Positions 18,220-27,444 of a DNA stretch of 64,000 bases are shown one piece after another. The translations under genes and the position numbers were made by a program. The notes below the pieces were generated by a model. That model did no database searches. It had not been told where the DNA came from and saw only the letters and a list, made by a program, of their open reading frames with translations. The DNA is from Alkalihalobacillus sp. YIM B00296 (GTDB lineage: Bacteria > Bacillota > Bacilli > Bacillales > Fictibacillaceae). Location of the stretch: NCBI RefSeq assembly GCF_020179385.1, contig NZ_JAIBLJ010000001.1, positions 186,001-250,000 of the forward strand, in the 5' to 3' direction. How positions within the stretch are numbered: the stretch's first letter is position 1; each line of letters opens with the position of its first letter.

Positions 18220-19323
18220 TTGCAACAAAGAGAATATCGATTACTTGTAATCAACCCAGGTTCAACATCTACAAAAATCGGAATATTTGATGATGAAAAT
18301 TCTGTGTTCGAAAAGACCATTCGCCATGATAGCGAAGTGATCAATGAATTCGACCATATCATCGATCAATATGAATTCCGCAAAAACGTCATTCTGGAAA
18401 CATTGGACCACGAAGGTATCAATATTTCGAAGTTAAGTGCTGTCGTAGGACGAGGCGGCCTTCTCCGTCCGATTGAAGGCGGTACTTATAATGTGAATGA
18501 CTTGATGCTTGAGGACCTTCGAAAAGGTTATTCAGGAGAACATGCTTCGAATTTAGGTGGCATCATCGCATACGAGATCGCTCGTGGATTGAATATTCCC
18601 TCTTATATTGTCGATCCTGTAGTGGTTGATGAATTAGCACCACTTGCTAGAGTCTCAGGTGTTCCTGAAATACAAAGAAAAAGTATTTTCCATGCTCTAA
18701 ACCAAAAAGCAGTCGCACGAAGAGTAGCGAAACAGTTAGACCGATCTTATGAAAATCTTCGCTTGATCGTTACGCACATGGGCGGAGGAATTACGGTCGG
18801 AGTACACAAAGAAGGAAGAGTCATTGACGTAAACAATGGTTTGCATGGTGAAGGACCATTTTCTCCTGAGAGGGCAGGGACAGTACCGGTTGGTGATCTT
18901 GTTTCCATGTGCTTTTCAGGAGAATATTATGCTGAAGAAATAATGAAAAAACTTGTCGGAAACGCAGGCTTTGTTGGCTACCTTGGCACGAATGATGCTG
19001 TGGAAATCGAAAAGAGAATTGAAGCTGGCGATGAAAAAGCCAAGTTGATCTATAAAGCTATGGCTTATCAAGTGGCAAAGGAAATCGGTGCAGCGAGTGC
19101 GGTATTGCATGGAAAGGTCGATGCAATCGTGCTTACAGGCGGTCTCGCATACGGTAAGGATTTTGTGAATGAAATCACGGAACGGATTGAATGGATCAGT
19201 GATGTGATCGTACACCCAGGCGAAAATGAACTCCAAGCTTTGGCTGAAGGTGGTTTGCGCGTCCTACGTGGCGAGGAAGATACGAAAGAATATCCGAATG
19301 AACTAATTGAACAAGGTATTTAA
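18220..19323 (+). CDS. buk: Butyrate/branched-chain fatty-acid kinase
   Basis: Transfers phosphate from acyl phosphate to ADP, yielding ATP and a branched fatty acid. It is a member of the ASKHA acetokinase family: [12 protein letters not shown] near the start, [13 protein letters not shown] in the middle and VLTGGLAYG near the end. The start is the TTG at 18220, 7 nt after GGAGGG (18207-18212). An in-frame ATG at 18205 lies on top of that SD and lacks one of its own. That gives 367 residues, close to B. subtilis Buk. Confidence 0.93.
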   Translation: MQQREYRLLVINPGSTSTKIGIFDDENSVFEKTIRHDSEVINEFDHIIDQYEFRKNVILETLDHEGINISKLSAVVGRGGLLRPIEGGTYNVNDLMLEDLRKGYSGEHASNLGGIIAYEIARGLNIPSYIVDPVVVDELAPLARVSGVPEIQRKSIFHALNQKAVARRVAKQLDRSYENLRLIVTHMGGGITVGVHKEGRVIDVNNGLHGEGPFSPERAGTVPVGDLVSMCFSGEYYAEEIMKKLVGNAGFVGYLGTNDAVEIEKRIEAGDEKAKLIYKAMAYQVAKEIGAASAVLHGKVDAIVLTGGLAYGKDFVNEITERIEWISDVIVHPGENELQALAEGGLRVLRGEEDTKEYPNELIEQGI

Positions 19324-19341
19324 CTGAAAGGGGAATGAATC

Positions 19342-20763
19342 ATGGCTGAGAATTATGATCTCGTCATCCTCGGTGGAGGAACTGGCGGATATGTAGCAGC
19401 AATTCGAGCTTCCCAGCTTGGATTATCTGTCGCTATCGTTGAAAAAGGAAAATTGGGTGGGACATGCCTTCATAAAGGGTGCATCCCAAGCAAAGCGTTA
19501 TTAAGAAGTGCGGAAGTTTTTGCGACTGCTAAAAAAGGTGAAGAGTTCGGTGTGATCGCGAAAGATGTAGCCTTGAATTTCGAACGTGTCCAGCAAAGGA
19601 AACAGGGAATTGTGGATCAGCTTCATAAGGGTGTCCAACACCTTATGAAAAAAGGAAAAATCGATGTTTATGAGGGGCATGGACGCATTTTAGGGCCATC
19701 GATCTTTTCTCCGATGCCTGGTGCTGTTTCAGTTGAGTACAACAATGGCGAGGAGAATGTCATCCTGATACCTAAAAACCTCCTCGTCTCAACTGGATCA
19801 CGTCCCAGAACATTACCAGGACTTGATATCGATGGTGAACTGGTCATCACTTCGGATGAAGCATTGGAACTTCAAGAGCTTCCATCTTCCATCATCATTG
19901 TCGGAGGGGGCGTCATCGGAATCGAATGGGCTTCTATGTTCATAGACTTCGGCCTTGACGTAACCGTTCTAGAGTACGCTGATCGTATCGTCCCGACAGA
20001 GGATAAGGAAATCTCTAAAGAGGCGACACGCATTTTGAAAAAGAAAGGCGTAAAAATCGTCACCGGAGCCAAAGTACTGCCAGAAACACTTGAAAAAGGC
20101 GAAGGGGTAACGATCAAAGCGGAATATAAGGGAGAAGAGAAATCCTTCTCTGCAGATAAATTGTTGGTATCAGTCGGACGCCAGCCGAATGTAGAAGACA
20201 TCGGTCTGCAAAATACGGAGATCCAAGTTGAAAAAGGAGCAATCCAAACGAACGAATTCTATCAGACGAAAGATTCACACATCTATGCAATCGGAGATGT
20301 AATCGGCGGGCTTCAACTCGCGCATGTTGCATCTCATGAAGGTATCGTGGCTGTCGAGCATATGGCAGATAACGCCCCTCAACCGATCGATTACACGATG
20401 ATCCCCAAATGTATCTACTCGAATCCTGAAATGGCAAGTGTGGGGTTGACAGAGGACGAAGCGAAAGAACAAGGATATGATGTCAAAATTGGCAAGTTTT
20501 TATTCAAAGGAATCGGTAAAGCACTCGTTTATGGTCAAACTGATGGGTTTGTAAAATTGATTGCTGATAAAGAAACAAATGACTTACTTGGTGTCCATAT
20601 GATAGGACCTCATGTCACTGATATGATCTCGGAAGCAGGGCTTGCGAAGGTTCTAGATGCAACACCTTGGGAAATCGCACATTCAGTCCACCCGCATCCG
20701 ACATTATCAGAGGTGATCGGCGAAGCTGCATTAGCGGTTGATGGTAACGCGATTCATAACTAA
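19342..20763 (+). CDS. lpdV: Dihydrolipoamide dehydrogenase of the BKD complex (E3)
   Basis: An FAD-dependent E3 that reoxidises the lipoyl arm and reduces NAD, 473 residues. The N-terminal FAD fold GGGTGGYVAA is followed by redox cysteines C42 and C47 in GGTCLHKGCIPSKA, the NAD fold IVGGGVIGIEWA, and the C-terminal base pair HPHPTLSE. SD AAAGGGG precedes the ATG. Its place between buk and bkdAA identifies it as the operon-specific enzyme. Confidence 0.95.
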   Translation: MAENYDLVILGGGTGGYVAAIRASQLGLSVAIVEKGKLGGTCLHKGCIPSKALLRSAEVFATAKKGEEFGVIAKDVALNFERVQQRKQGIVDQLHKGVQHLMKKGKIDVYEGHGRILGPSIFSPMPGAVSVEYNNGEENVILIPKNLLVSTGSRPRTLPGLDIDGELVITSDEALELQELPSSIIIVGGGVIGIEWASMFIDFGLDVTVLEYADRIVPTEDKEISKEATRILKKKGVKIVTGAKVLPETLEKGEGVTIKAEYKGEEKSFSADKLLVSVGRQPNVEDIGLQNTEIQVEKGAIQTNEFYQTKDSHIYAIGDVIGGLQLAHVASHEGIVAVEHMADNAPQPIDYTMIPKCIYSNPEMASVGLTEDEAKEQGYDVKIGKFLFKGIGKALVYGQTDGFVKLIADKETNDLLGVHMIGPHVTDMISEAGLAKVLDATPWEIAHSVHPHPTLSEVIGEAALAVDGNAIHN

Positions 20764-20795
20764 GTAGATAAAGGTATCTTAAGGAGGGCAATGTG

Positions 20796-21788
20796 ATGGC
20801 CGAAAATCGTCATGAAAAACTAGGTTTATCCGATGAACAAGTTATCAAAATGTATGAAACGATGTTGATGGCTAGAAAAATCGACGAAAGAATGTGGCTA
20901 TTGAACCGTGCAGGAAAAATTCCTTTCGTCATTTCTTGTCAAGGCCAAGAGGCTGCGCAAGTAGGGGCAGCTATGGCACTCGATAAAGAAAAGGATTATG
21001 CGCTGCCATACTACAGAGATATGGGTGTGGTACTTTGGTTCGGTATGACTGCACGTGACCTGATGCTTTCAGGCTTCGCTAAAGCTGAAGATCCGAACTC
21101 AGGCGGCCGGCAAATGCCAGGTCACTTTGGCCAAAAGAAGAATAATATTGTTACAGGTTCTTCTCCAGTAACAACTCAAGTTGGGCATGCTGTTGGTATT
21201 GCGCTTGCAGGTAAGATGGAAGGAAAGGATCTTGTGACATTAACCACTTTTGGTGAAGGTTCATCTAACCAAGGTGACTTCCATGAGTCTGCAAACTTTG
21301 CGGGCGTACATAAGCTTCCTGTCATTTTTATGTGTGAAAACAATAAATACGCGATTTCTGTGCCTATTTCCAAGCAGCTTGCTTGTGAAAAAGTATCTGA
21401 CCGTGCAATCGGTTATGGTATGCCAGGTGTAACAGTGGATGGGAACGATCCACTGGCGGTATATGAAGCTGTGAAGGAAGCTGTTGAGCGTGGACGTCGC
21501 GGAGAAGGACCTTCATTGATCGAGACGGTATCTTACCGTTTGACACCTCATTCAAGTGATGATGATGACCGTGCATATCGTGAGCGTGAAGAAGTAGAAG
21601 AAGCAAAACAAAAGGATTCCCTCATCACTTTTAAAAAGTATTTAGAGGAAATCGGAGTCCTGGATGAAGAAAAAGCCAAAGAGATCTCTGATCGCATTGA
21701 TAAAGAAGTGGATGAAGCGACGGATTATGCCGAAGAAGCACCGTATGCAGATCCTGAAAGTGCGCTCAAATATGTGTATGCGGAATAG
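20796..21788 (+). CDS. bkdAA: Branched-chain keto-acid dehydrogenase E1 alpha
   Basis: The ThDP-dependent decarboxylase subunit of the BKD complex, 330 residues from the ATG at 20796 (AAGGAGGG at 7-nt spacing; the GTG at 20793 is closer). The ThDP/Mg motif reads FGEGSSNQGDFHES with a later ENNKYAIS. A phosphorylation-loop-like YRLTPHSSDDD is present. It overlaps nothing and leads into bkdAB after 12 nt, consistent with an alpha2beta2 heterotetramer. Confidence 0.95.
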   Translation: MAENRHEKLGLSDEQVIKMYETMLMARKIDERMWLLNRAGKIPFVISCQGQEAAQVGAAMALDKEKDYALPYYRDMGVVLWFGMTARDLMLSGFAKAEDPNSGGRQMPGHFGQKKNNIVTGSSPVTTQVGHAVGIALAGKMEGKDLVTLTTFGEGSSNQGDFHESANFAGVHKLPVIFMCENNKYAISVPISKQLACEKVSDRAIGYGMPGVTVDGNDPLAVYEAVKEAVERGRRGEGPSLIETVSYRLTPHSSDDDDRAYREREEVEEAKQKDSLITFKKYLEEIGVLDEEKAKEISDRIDKEVDEATDYAEEAPYADPESALKYVYAE

Positions 21789-21800
21789 GGGGACGAACAA

Positions 21801-22784
21801 ATGCCAGTAATTTCATATATAGAAGCTGTAACACAAGCTTTGCGTGAAGAAATGGAACGTGACAACAAAGTATTCGTACTTGGGGAGGACGTCGGCGTAC
21901 GCGGAGGTGTGTTCCGTGCAACGGCAGGTCTTTATGAGCAGTTCGGTGAAGATCGTGTAATTGATACACCATTGGCCGAATCTGCCATTGCCGGTGTAGG
22001 AATCGGAGCAGCGATGTACGGTATGCGCCCAGTTGCTGAAATGCAGTTCGCTGACTTCATCATGCCTGCTGTCAACCAGATTGTTTCTGAAGCAGCTAAA
22101 ATCCGTTATCGTTCAAACAATGATTGGCACTGCCCTATCACGATCCGTGCACCTTATGGTGGAGGCGTTCACGGAGCTCTTTATCATTCCCAATCTGTAG
22201 AAGCCCTTTTTTCAAATGTGCCTGGCCTTAAGATTGTAATGCCTTCTACACCTTATGATGTAAAAGGTCTGTTGAAAGCTGCCATCCGTGATGACGATCC
22301 TGTGCTTTTCTTTGAACATAAGCGTGCTTACCGCCTGATCAAAGGGGAAGTGCCAGAAGAGGATTACACACTGCCGATCGGTAAGGCTGATGTGAAGCGT
22401 GAAGGTGATGACATCACTGTCATTACGTATGGTCTTTCTGTACATTTCGCTCTACAAGCTGCTGAAAAGCTTGAAAAAGACGGTATTTCAGCACACGTTC
22501 TTGACCTGCGTACGGTTTATCCACTTGATAAAGAGGCAATCATAGAAGCAGCATCCAAGACAGGTAAAGTATTGTTAGTGACTGAAGACAATAAAGAAGG
22601 AAGCATCATCAGTGAAGTATCGGGAATCATCGGCGAGCATTGTTTATTCGACCTCGATGCTCCGATCCAACGCTTGGCAGGGCCTGATGTGCCGGCTATG
22701 CCTTATGCGCCGACAATGGAAAAATACTTCATGATCAACCCTGATAAAGTTGAAAAAGCTATGCGTGATTTAGCGGAATTTTAA
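21801..22784 (+). CDS. bkdAB: Branched-chain keto-acid dehydrogenase E1 beta
   Basis: The second half of E1, 327 residues. Conserved words are VLGEDVGVRGGVFRAT, the PLAESAIAGVGIGAA turn with the catalytic Glu, RAPYGGGVHGALYHSQS and the C-terminal transketolase domain with VLDLRTVYPLD. SD GGGGGACG precedes the ATG by about 8 nt. It completes the active site with BkdAA. Confidence 0.95.
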   Translation: MPVISYIEAVTQALREEMERDNKVFVLGEDVGVRGGVFRATAGLYEQFGEDRVIDTPLAESAIAGVGIGAAMYGMRPVAEMQFADFIMPAVNQIVSEAAKIRYRSNNDWHCPITIRAPYGGGVHGALYHSQSVEALFSNVPGLKIVMPSTPYDVKGLLKAAIRDDDPVLFFEHKRAYRLIKGEVPEEDYTLPIGKADVKREGDDITVITYGLSVHFALQAAEKLEKDGISAHVLDLRTVYPLDKEAIIEAASKTGKVLLVTEDNKEGSIISEVSGIIGEHCLFDLDAPIQRLAGPDVPAMPYAPTMEKYFMINPDKVEKAMRDLAEF

Positions 22785-22805
22785 TCTCCAAGGAGGGAAA
22801 CAAAA

Positions 22806-24134
22806 ATGGCAACAGAAAAAATATCCATGCCCCAGCTTGGTGAGAGTGTTACAGAAGGAACGATCAGTAAGTGGCTCGTTCAAGTTGGAGACGAAGTTAA
22901 AAAATACGATCCGATTGCAGAAGTCATGACAGATAAAGTAAACGCTGAAATCCCTTCATCCTATACAGGAACGATCAAAGAACTTGTAGTTGATGAAGGA
23001 GATACGATCGAAGTAGGTGAGCTCGTCTGTTACATTGAAACAGAAGGTGGAGTAGGCGCAGAACAAAAAGAAGATGCACCGACAGAAGTCGATCCAGTCG
23101 AGGACTCTACAGCTGAAGAACAACTAGCTGAAACAGCTCCGAAAACAGCGAAGCCGACACAACCGAAGGACGGTAAAGCTAGATATTCTCCTGCAGTACT
23201 AAGGTTAGCGCAAGAGAATGATATCGACCTTGAGCAAGTAGAAGGTACAGGTCGCGGAGGCCGTATCACCCGTAAGGACCTACAGAAGCTGATTGATTCT
23301 GGTGAAATTCCTAAAGATGGAGATAAGCCGAAGGAAGAAGCAGCACCTGCTCCTGAGAAAGCACAAGAGACTGCTCAACAACCTACAGCAGCTAAGCCAG
23401 CTGCGAAACCTATGAACATCCCAGTTGAAGAAGGCGATGTCGAAATTCCAGTAAGCGGTGTCCGTCGTGCAATCGCTGATAATATGGTCCGTAGTAAGCA
23501 TGAAGCACCTCACGCATGGATGATGATGGAAGTAGACGTAACAAATCTTGTAGAATATCGGAACAGTGTGAAGGGTGACTTTAAACAGAAAGAAGGATAC
23601 AATATCACTTTCCTTCCTTTCTTTATCAAAGCAGTCGTCGAAGCACTCAAAGAGTTCCCGATGATCAATTCAATGTGGGCTGGTGACAAGATCGTCCAGA
23701 AGAAGGCGATCAATATTTCAATCGCAGTCGCTACAGAAGATTCCTTATTCGTTCCTGTCATCAAGAATGCGGATGAGAAGAGTCTGAAGGGTATTGCTAA
23801 AGATGTCAATGAACTAGCATCCAAAGTTCGTAGCGGCAAACTTTCCGGCGATGACATGAAAGGTGGAACTTTCACAGTCAATAACACGGGATCATTCGGT
23901 TCGATCCAATCTACACCAATCATTAACTATCCTCAAGCGGCGATTCTTTCTGTAGAATCAATCGTGAAGCGACCAGTCGTAATGGATAATGGCATGATTG
24001 CTGTCCGCGACATGGTCAACCTTTGTATGTCACTCGACCACCGAGTCCTTGATGGACTGGTTTGTGGGCGTTTCCTATCCCGAGTCAAGGAAATCGTTGA
24101 AAATATCAGTAAAGAAAATACATCGATTTATTAA
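22806..24134 (+). CDS. bkdB: Lipoamide acyltransferase E2 of the BKD complex
   Basis: The core acyltransferase that carries the acyl group on lipoate and transfers it to CoA, 442 residues. The lipoyl domain (1-77) has the lipoylated K44 in EVMTDKVNAEIPS. An acidic Ala/Pro-type linker leads to the peripheral subunit-binding domain (about 125-160, with GTGRGGRITRKD), a second Ala/Pro-rich linker and the catalytic domain ending in DHRVLDG. It is the last operon gene, before a strong terminator. Confidence 0.95.
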   Translation: MATEKISMPQLGESVTEGTISKWLVQVGDEVKKYDPIAEVMTDKVNAEIPSSYTGTIKELVVDEGDTIEVGELVCYIETEGGVGAEQKEDAPTEVDPVEDSTAEEQLAETAPKTAKPTQPKDGKARYSPAVLRLAQENDIDLEQVEGTGRGGRITRKDLQKLIDSGEIPKDGDKPKEEAAPAPEKAQETAQQPTAAKPAAKPMNIPVEEGDVEIPVSGVRRAIADNMVRSKHEAPHAWMMMEVDVTNLVEYRNSVKGDFKQKEGYNITFLPFFIKAVVEALKEFPMINSMWAGDKIVQKKAINISIAVATEDSLFVPVIKNADEKSLKGIAKDVNELASKVRSGKLSGDDMKGGTFTVNNTGSFGSIQSTPIINYPQAAILSVESIVKRPVVMDNGMIAVRDMVNLCMSLDHRVLDGLVCGRFLSRVKEIVENISKENTSIY

Positions 24135-24147
24135 TTAATTTGAGAGG

Positions 24148-24185
24148 AAAACGTGCAACGGAGCGCCGCAGCACGTTTTTTCTAT
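24148..24185 (+). terminator. Terminator of the bkd operon
   Basis: AAAACGTGC (24148-24156) pairs with GCACGTTTT (24171-24179), followed by further Ts. Confidence 0.88.
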
Positions 24186-24227
24186 TTCTATTATCGTGTT
24201 TTTAATACTAGAAATGAGATAAAATCC

Positions 24228-24255
24228 TTGAAAATCGTAATGGTTACGATATAAT
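24228..24255 (+). promoter_or_regulatory. Sigma-A promoter with Zur box in the spacer
   Basis: TTGAAA (24228-24233) and TATAAT (24250-24255) are 16 nt apart. Between them lies TCGTAATGGTTACGA (24235-24249), a near-perfect Zur palindrome. Zinc-loaded Zur bound there would block RNA polymerase. Confidence 0.82.
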
Positions 24256-24275
24256 AGTATTGTTTCTAAAAAGAA

Positions 24276-24290
24276 TCGGTATCATTACGA
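24276..24290 (+). promoter_or_regulatory. Second Zur-like box
   Basis: TCGGTATCATTACGA differs from the TCGTAAT-N-ATTACGA consensus at two positions. It lies in the leader, overlapping the start of the znuA-like gene's SD. Confidence 0.6.
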
Positions 24291-24304
24291 AAGGAGCAAC
24301 AGCA

Positions 24305-25276
24305 TTGCGAATACTTACATTTTTACTTACATTCGCCCTTATCCTTTCAGGTTGCGGACAAAGCGAGTCGGACGGAGAAGCGGATCAGGGTGCTGACTTT
24401 ACAATCTATACATCCATATATCCATTACAATACTTTGCAGAGAGGATCGGCGGCGATTCGGTAAAAGTTGAATCGATCATCCCGCCAGGTTCAGATGGCC
24501 ATACTTATGAGCCTACGACAAAAGAATTAGTAAAGGTTTCCGAAGCTGATTTACTTATCTATAATGGAGCAGGTTTCGAGGGATTCATCAACAAAGCGAA
24601 AAAGTCTTTGGAAAAACAAGATGTCACTTTCCTGAATGCATCTGCTCATATTACGGAGGAAAACTCAGAGCATGACGAAGAGCATGGAGAAGGTCATGAG
24701 GATGGTCACGAGGAAGATGCCCATGAGCATGGGGATCATGAGTCGGGTGAGATCGATCCACATTTGTGGCTGGACCCTGTATATGCCATTGAGATGTCCC
24801 ATAGGATAAAGGACGAGATGATCAATCAACATCCTGAAAAGAAAGAAGAATTCGAGAAAAATTTTGATGTGTTGAAAAAAGATTTGGAGGAGTTGGACGG
24901 GAAGTTCAAGGAGATTGCTGAGAATTCAGATCGTAAAGAGTTCATAGTTGCGCATAGTGCCTATGGAAACTGGGAAGATCGCTACGGACTTGAGCAAACC
25001 TCTGTGGCCGGCATATCGCCATCCCATGAACCATCCCAAAAAGAAACACAGAAGATTATCCAGTACGCACGTGAAAATAATATTTCTTATATCATCTTAG
25101 AAAAAAATATCAGCTCCAGGATCGCAGAAATGATCCAAAAAGAAGTGGGCGCGGATGTCCTTTATCTGAGCAACCTGGAATCACTGACTGAAGACCAGAT
25201 AGAGGCAGACGAAGATTACTTCAGTATCATGGAAGAGAATTTACAGACATTGGAAAAAGCGCTGGATAACGATTAA
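24305..25276 (+). CDS. Zinc-binding lipoprotein, ZnuA/AdcA family
   Basis: A cluster A-I solute-binding protein for zinc uptake, anchored outside the membrane. Starting from the TTG at 24305 (SD AAAGGAG about 8 nt upstream), a short hydrophobic signal ends in the lipobox LSGC. The mature protein has SIYPLQYFAERIGG, an early metal-site His in SDGHTYEPT and a His/Glu/Asp-rich loop (about residues 118-145). It then has DPHLWLDP and VAHSAYGNW, typical metal ligands of ZnuA. No permease or ATPase genes are next to it. The Zur boxes upstream support zinc rather than manganese. Confidence 0.92.
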   Translation: MRILTFLLTFALILSGCGQSESDGEADQGADFTIYTSIYPLQYFAERIGGDSVKVESIIPPGSDGHTYEPTTKELVKVSEADLLIYNGAGFEGFINKAKKSLEKQDVTFLNASAHITEENSEHDEEHGEGHEDGHEEDAHEHGDHESGEIDPHLWLDPVYAIEMSHRIKDEMINQHPEKKEEFEKNFDVLKKDLEELDGKFKEIAENSDRKEFIVAHSAYGNWEDRYGLEQTSVAGISPSHEPSQKETQKIIQYARENNISYIILEKNISSRIAEMIQKEVGADVLYLSNLESLTEDQIEADEDYFSIMEENLQTLEKALDND

Positions 25277-25356
25277 AATTTATGGAAAAAAGTTTTAAAT
25301 TATGGGAATGGGGTAAATAAGTAGCACAACACCTCTATACCCCCTAACCCCCTTTC

Positions 25357-25387
25357 AAAAGCGAGCCATGTGCTTGCTTTTTTTTTG
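25357..25387 (+). terminator. Terminator after the zinc-binding lipoprotein
   Basis: AAGCGAG (25359-25365) pairs with CTTGCTT (25373-25379, one G-T pair), then a run of Ts. Confidence 0.75.
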
Positions 25388-25481
25388 ATTCGATTCATAT
25401 AGGAAATCTGATAATTTGCGATACCTACCATTTTTCGAATAGAATAGAATGTAACAGGATTACGGAAAGGTGTGATTGGTT

Positions 25482-25913
25482 TTGAATATGAATTTCAACA
25501 TGTTCATGAATGATGTCGTCGTCACTGCACGGAATGAAGCAAAAGAAGCAGGATTTGCAGAATTGACGACTCCTGAAGAAGTGGAGGCTGCATTCAGTAA
25601 AGAAGGTACTACGCTTGTCCTAGTGAACTCGGTTTGTGGTTGTGCTGGTGGAATCGCTCGGCCTGCTGCTGCTTACGCATTGCATAAAAGTGAAACAAAG
25701 CCTGACCATACAGTTACGGTATTCGCAGGTCAGGATAAAGCAGCAACTGAAAAGGCAAGATCTTATTTTACAGGATACCCACCGTCCTCTCCGTCTTTCG
25801 CTCTGCTGAAGGATGGGAAGCTGATGACAATGGTAGAGCGACATGAAATTGAAGGATCTGAACCGATCGAAGTAGTCCACAAGCTGCAAGACGCGTTCAA
25901 AGCGCATTGTTAA
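25482..25913 (+). CDS. brxB: Bacilliredoxin (BrxA/BrxB, YphP/YqiW family)
   Basis: A thioredoxin-fold protein that removes bacillithiol from S-bacillithiolated proteins. It has the family active site in [13 protein letters not shown], a CGC motif in place of CxxC, and [23 protein letters not shown] and a C-terminal Cys. I chose the TTG at 25482 because it places the DVV segment at the same distance as in YqiW; an ATG at 25488 is too far from AAAGG. In B. subtilis yqiW also follows the bkd operon, which favours BrxB. Confidence 0.9.
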   Translation: MNMNFNMFMNDVVVTARNEAKEAGFAELTTPEEVEAAFSKEGTTLVLVNSVCGCAGGIARPAAAYALHKSETKPDHTVTVFAGQDKAATEKARSYFTGYPPSSPSFALLKDGKLMTMVERHEIEGSEPIEVVHKLQDAFKAHC

Positions 25914-25919
25914 GATAAG

Positions 25920-25952
25920 TGTCACCGGTTCATTGCCGGTGACATTTCCTTT
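25920..25952 (+). terminator. Terminator after bacilliredoxin
   Basis: TGTCACCGG (25920-25928) pairs with CCGGTGACA (25936-25944), followed by TTTCCTTTT. Confidence 0.85.
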
Positions 25953-25966
25953 TAGGAGACAAAATC

Positions 25967-25995
25967 TTGACAGGAAAGACGAAATGTCGTAAACT
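25967..25995 (+). promoter_or_regulatory. tRNA promoter
   Basis: TTGACA (25967-25972) and TAAACT (25990-25995) with a 17-nt spacer, ending 20 nt before the tRNA. Confidence 0.75.
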
Positions 25996-26015
25996 AAAGT
26001 CCTGTCGATTAATAT

Positions 26016-26090
26016 GCGTCCATAGTGAAATGGATATCACACGAGATTTCGGCTCTCGTATTCTGGGTTCGAATCCTGGTGGGCGCGCCA
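26016..26090 (+). tRNA. tRNA-Arg (anticodon reads UCG), CCA encoded
   Basis: A 75-nt cloverleaf. Acceptor GCGTCCA pairs with TGGGCGC (one G-U pair), D stem GTGA/TCAC, anticodon stem CGAGA/TCTCG around loop TTTCGGC (anticodon TCG), T arm CTGGG-TTCGAAT-CCTGG, then discriminator G and CCA. The U34 anticodon would read CGA and CGG. It stands alone, with its own promoter and terminator. Confidence 0.92.
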
Positions 26091-26108
26091 TATTGAATTT
26101 AAACCGCA

Positions 26109-26136
26109 AACTCCGCATAAACGGGGTTTTTTGTTT
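26109..26136 (+). terminator. Terminator of the tRNA gene
   Basis: AACTCCG (26109-26115) pairs with CGGGGTT (26122-26128), then TTTTGTTTTTT. Confidence 0.75.
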
Positions 26137-26153
26137 TTTAGGAGGGTGTTTAT

Positions 26154-26297
26154 ATGATGCGGAAAATGTCGAAATATGCCTCTTCGTCGTTAAATACCCT
26201 GCTTTCGTCGTTAAACTGTTCATTTTTGTCGTTAAAAAGCAATAGTTCGTCGTTAAGAATATGCGATTTCTTAAAAAGGAAATCCTCTATCTTTTAG
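26154..26297 (+). CDS. Possible 47-residue repeat peptide
   Basis: An ATG at 26154 lies 7 nt after a strong SD, AGGAGGG (26140-26146), and opens a 47-codon frame to TAG at 26295. The middle is a sevenfold-periodic peptide (SSSLNTL, LSSLNCS, FLSLKSN, SSSLRIC) encoded by the 21-bp DNA repeats listed separately. The tail is basic (FLKRKSSIF). Serine and leucine codons are identical in nearly all copies, which points to constraint on DNA rather than protein. I cannot decide whether it is translated. Confidence 0.3.
   Translation: MMRKMSKYASSSLNTLLSSLNCSFLSLKSNSSSLRICDFLKRKSSIF
26183..26266. repeat. Four-unit direct repeat, exact 21-bp period (array 1)
   Basis: Units start at 26183, 26204, 26225 and 26246. 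Each begins with the core TTCGTCGTTAA (the third has TTTGTCGTTAA) followed by about 10 unrelated bases. A constant half plus a variable half is unlike a simple slippage minisatellite. Confidence 0.85.
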
Positions 26298-26333
26298 AGA
26301 ATTCATTTTATAAATTAAGAGGAGTGTGATTGC

Positions 26334-27252
26334 TTGATTGTAAAAAAGAAAGAGCTACCTATATATCTTCAGCAATTAGATGCATTAAATAGAAGGATGT
26401 ATCATGAGCATCCAATGTGGTCAATTATTGAAGATAGTCTTTATAAAAGTAAAGCTGGTTACAAAAGTGAAAAAATGCTTTAACATTATCTTGGTTTTCT
26501 TTCTAATGAAAATTACTTCATATTTCACGATCTTCGGTTAACCTCTAACGATAAATACTCCAACTAGACATTTTGCTTATCTCAGCAAACATAATGGTTA
26601 TCATTGAAGTGAAAAATATATCCGGAATTCTTTTATTTGATGAGAAATTCAATCAACTAATTCGTATTAATAATAAAGGAGTAGAAGAAAGGTTTCCTAG
26701 TCCAATTAACCAAGTGTGGAACCAAAAAGAGCAGCTTACTAAGTGGTTACATAAACATAGTGTCAAAATTCCCCCGATTGAAACCTTAGTCGTAAAACAG
26801 TAACCCAAATACAATATTGAAATCTACATCTAAATCCTCTGCTTCAGCCTATTCATATCGAGAACTTACCAGATTTTATTTCTCAGTTAGAAAAAATATA
26901 TTCCAAAACTGTACTATCGAAACAACATATCATTAATATTTTTGATATGTTATTAAAAGGACATACCGAATTAAAAATGAATGTTTTGGATAAATTCAAT
27001 CTTACATATGATGAACTGATTAAAGTTGTTCTTTGTAAAAAGTGTTCCTACATACCGATGATTCGATTACGGGGGAAATGGAATGTTTGCGGGACTATTT
27101 CGATTGATGGACATTTATCAGTCATGAGAGATTATGCGCTACTGGTAAATGAAGTGTTTACGAATCAGCTTATCAAGAGCTTCTTGTTACTACCATCAAG
27201 TAGTATCACAAAATATTTACTTACCTCTGCAACCTCACTAGCACTGGAATGA
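26334..27252 (+). pseudogene. NERD-domain protein pseudogene
   Basis: A TTG start (26334) with GGAG upstream opens a 49-codon frame ending at a TAA (26481) after KAGYKSEKML. The family pattern continues in other frames: NYFIFHDLRL at about 26505-26535, then MVIIEVKNISG (26591 on), INQVWNQKEQLTKWLHKH, and from 26947 CKKCSYIPMIRLRGKWNVC, RDYALL. This order (N-terminal helix, NERD nuclease-like core with EVKN, zinc ribbon-like CxxC and a C-terminal DNA-binding-like end) is that of Bacillus NERD proteins. Several stops and frameshifts make it non-functional. It lies between the repeat array and yqjA. Confidence 0.75.
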
Positions 27253-27444
27253 AAAAACAGAGAAAATACCGCCTTGACCTCAGCGCCTTCAATCCTGAAT
27301 GTTAGCTTGATTTTTTCCACATGGGTATCTTTATTTCACGAAAACCAGGGTATGGTTTACAATAGGAATTGTTCTTATTCTAGCATGTCTTCTTTTACAT
27401 GACTGATCAAAACCAACATACACAGAAGAAAGGGGGCTAAGATT

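Noticed and set aside
25967-26245. 92-residue open frame on the plus strand
   Set aside because: It reads through the tRNA promoter, the tRNA and its terminator, and has no SD.
26183-26266. CRISPR array
   Set aside because: Repeats are 11 bp with 10-bp gaps, far shorter than CRISPR units, and no cas genes are present.
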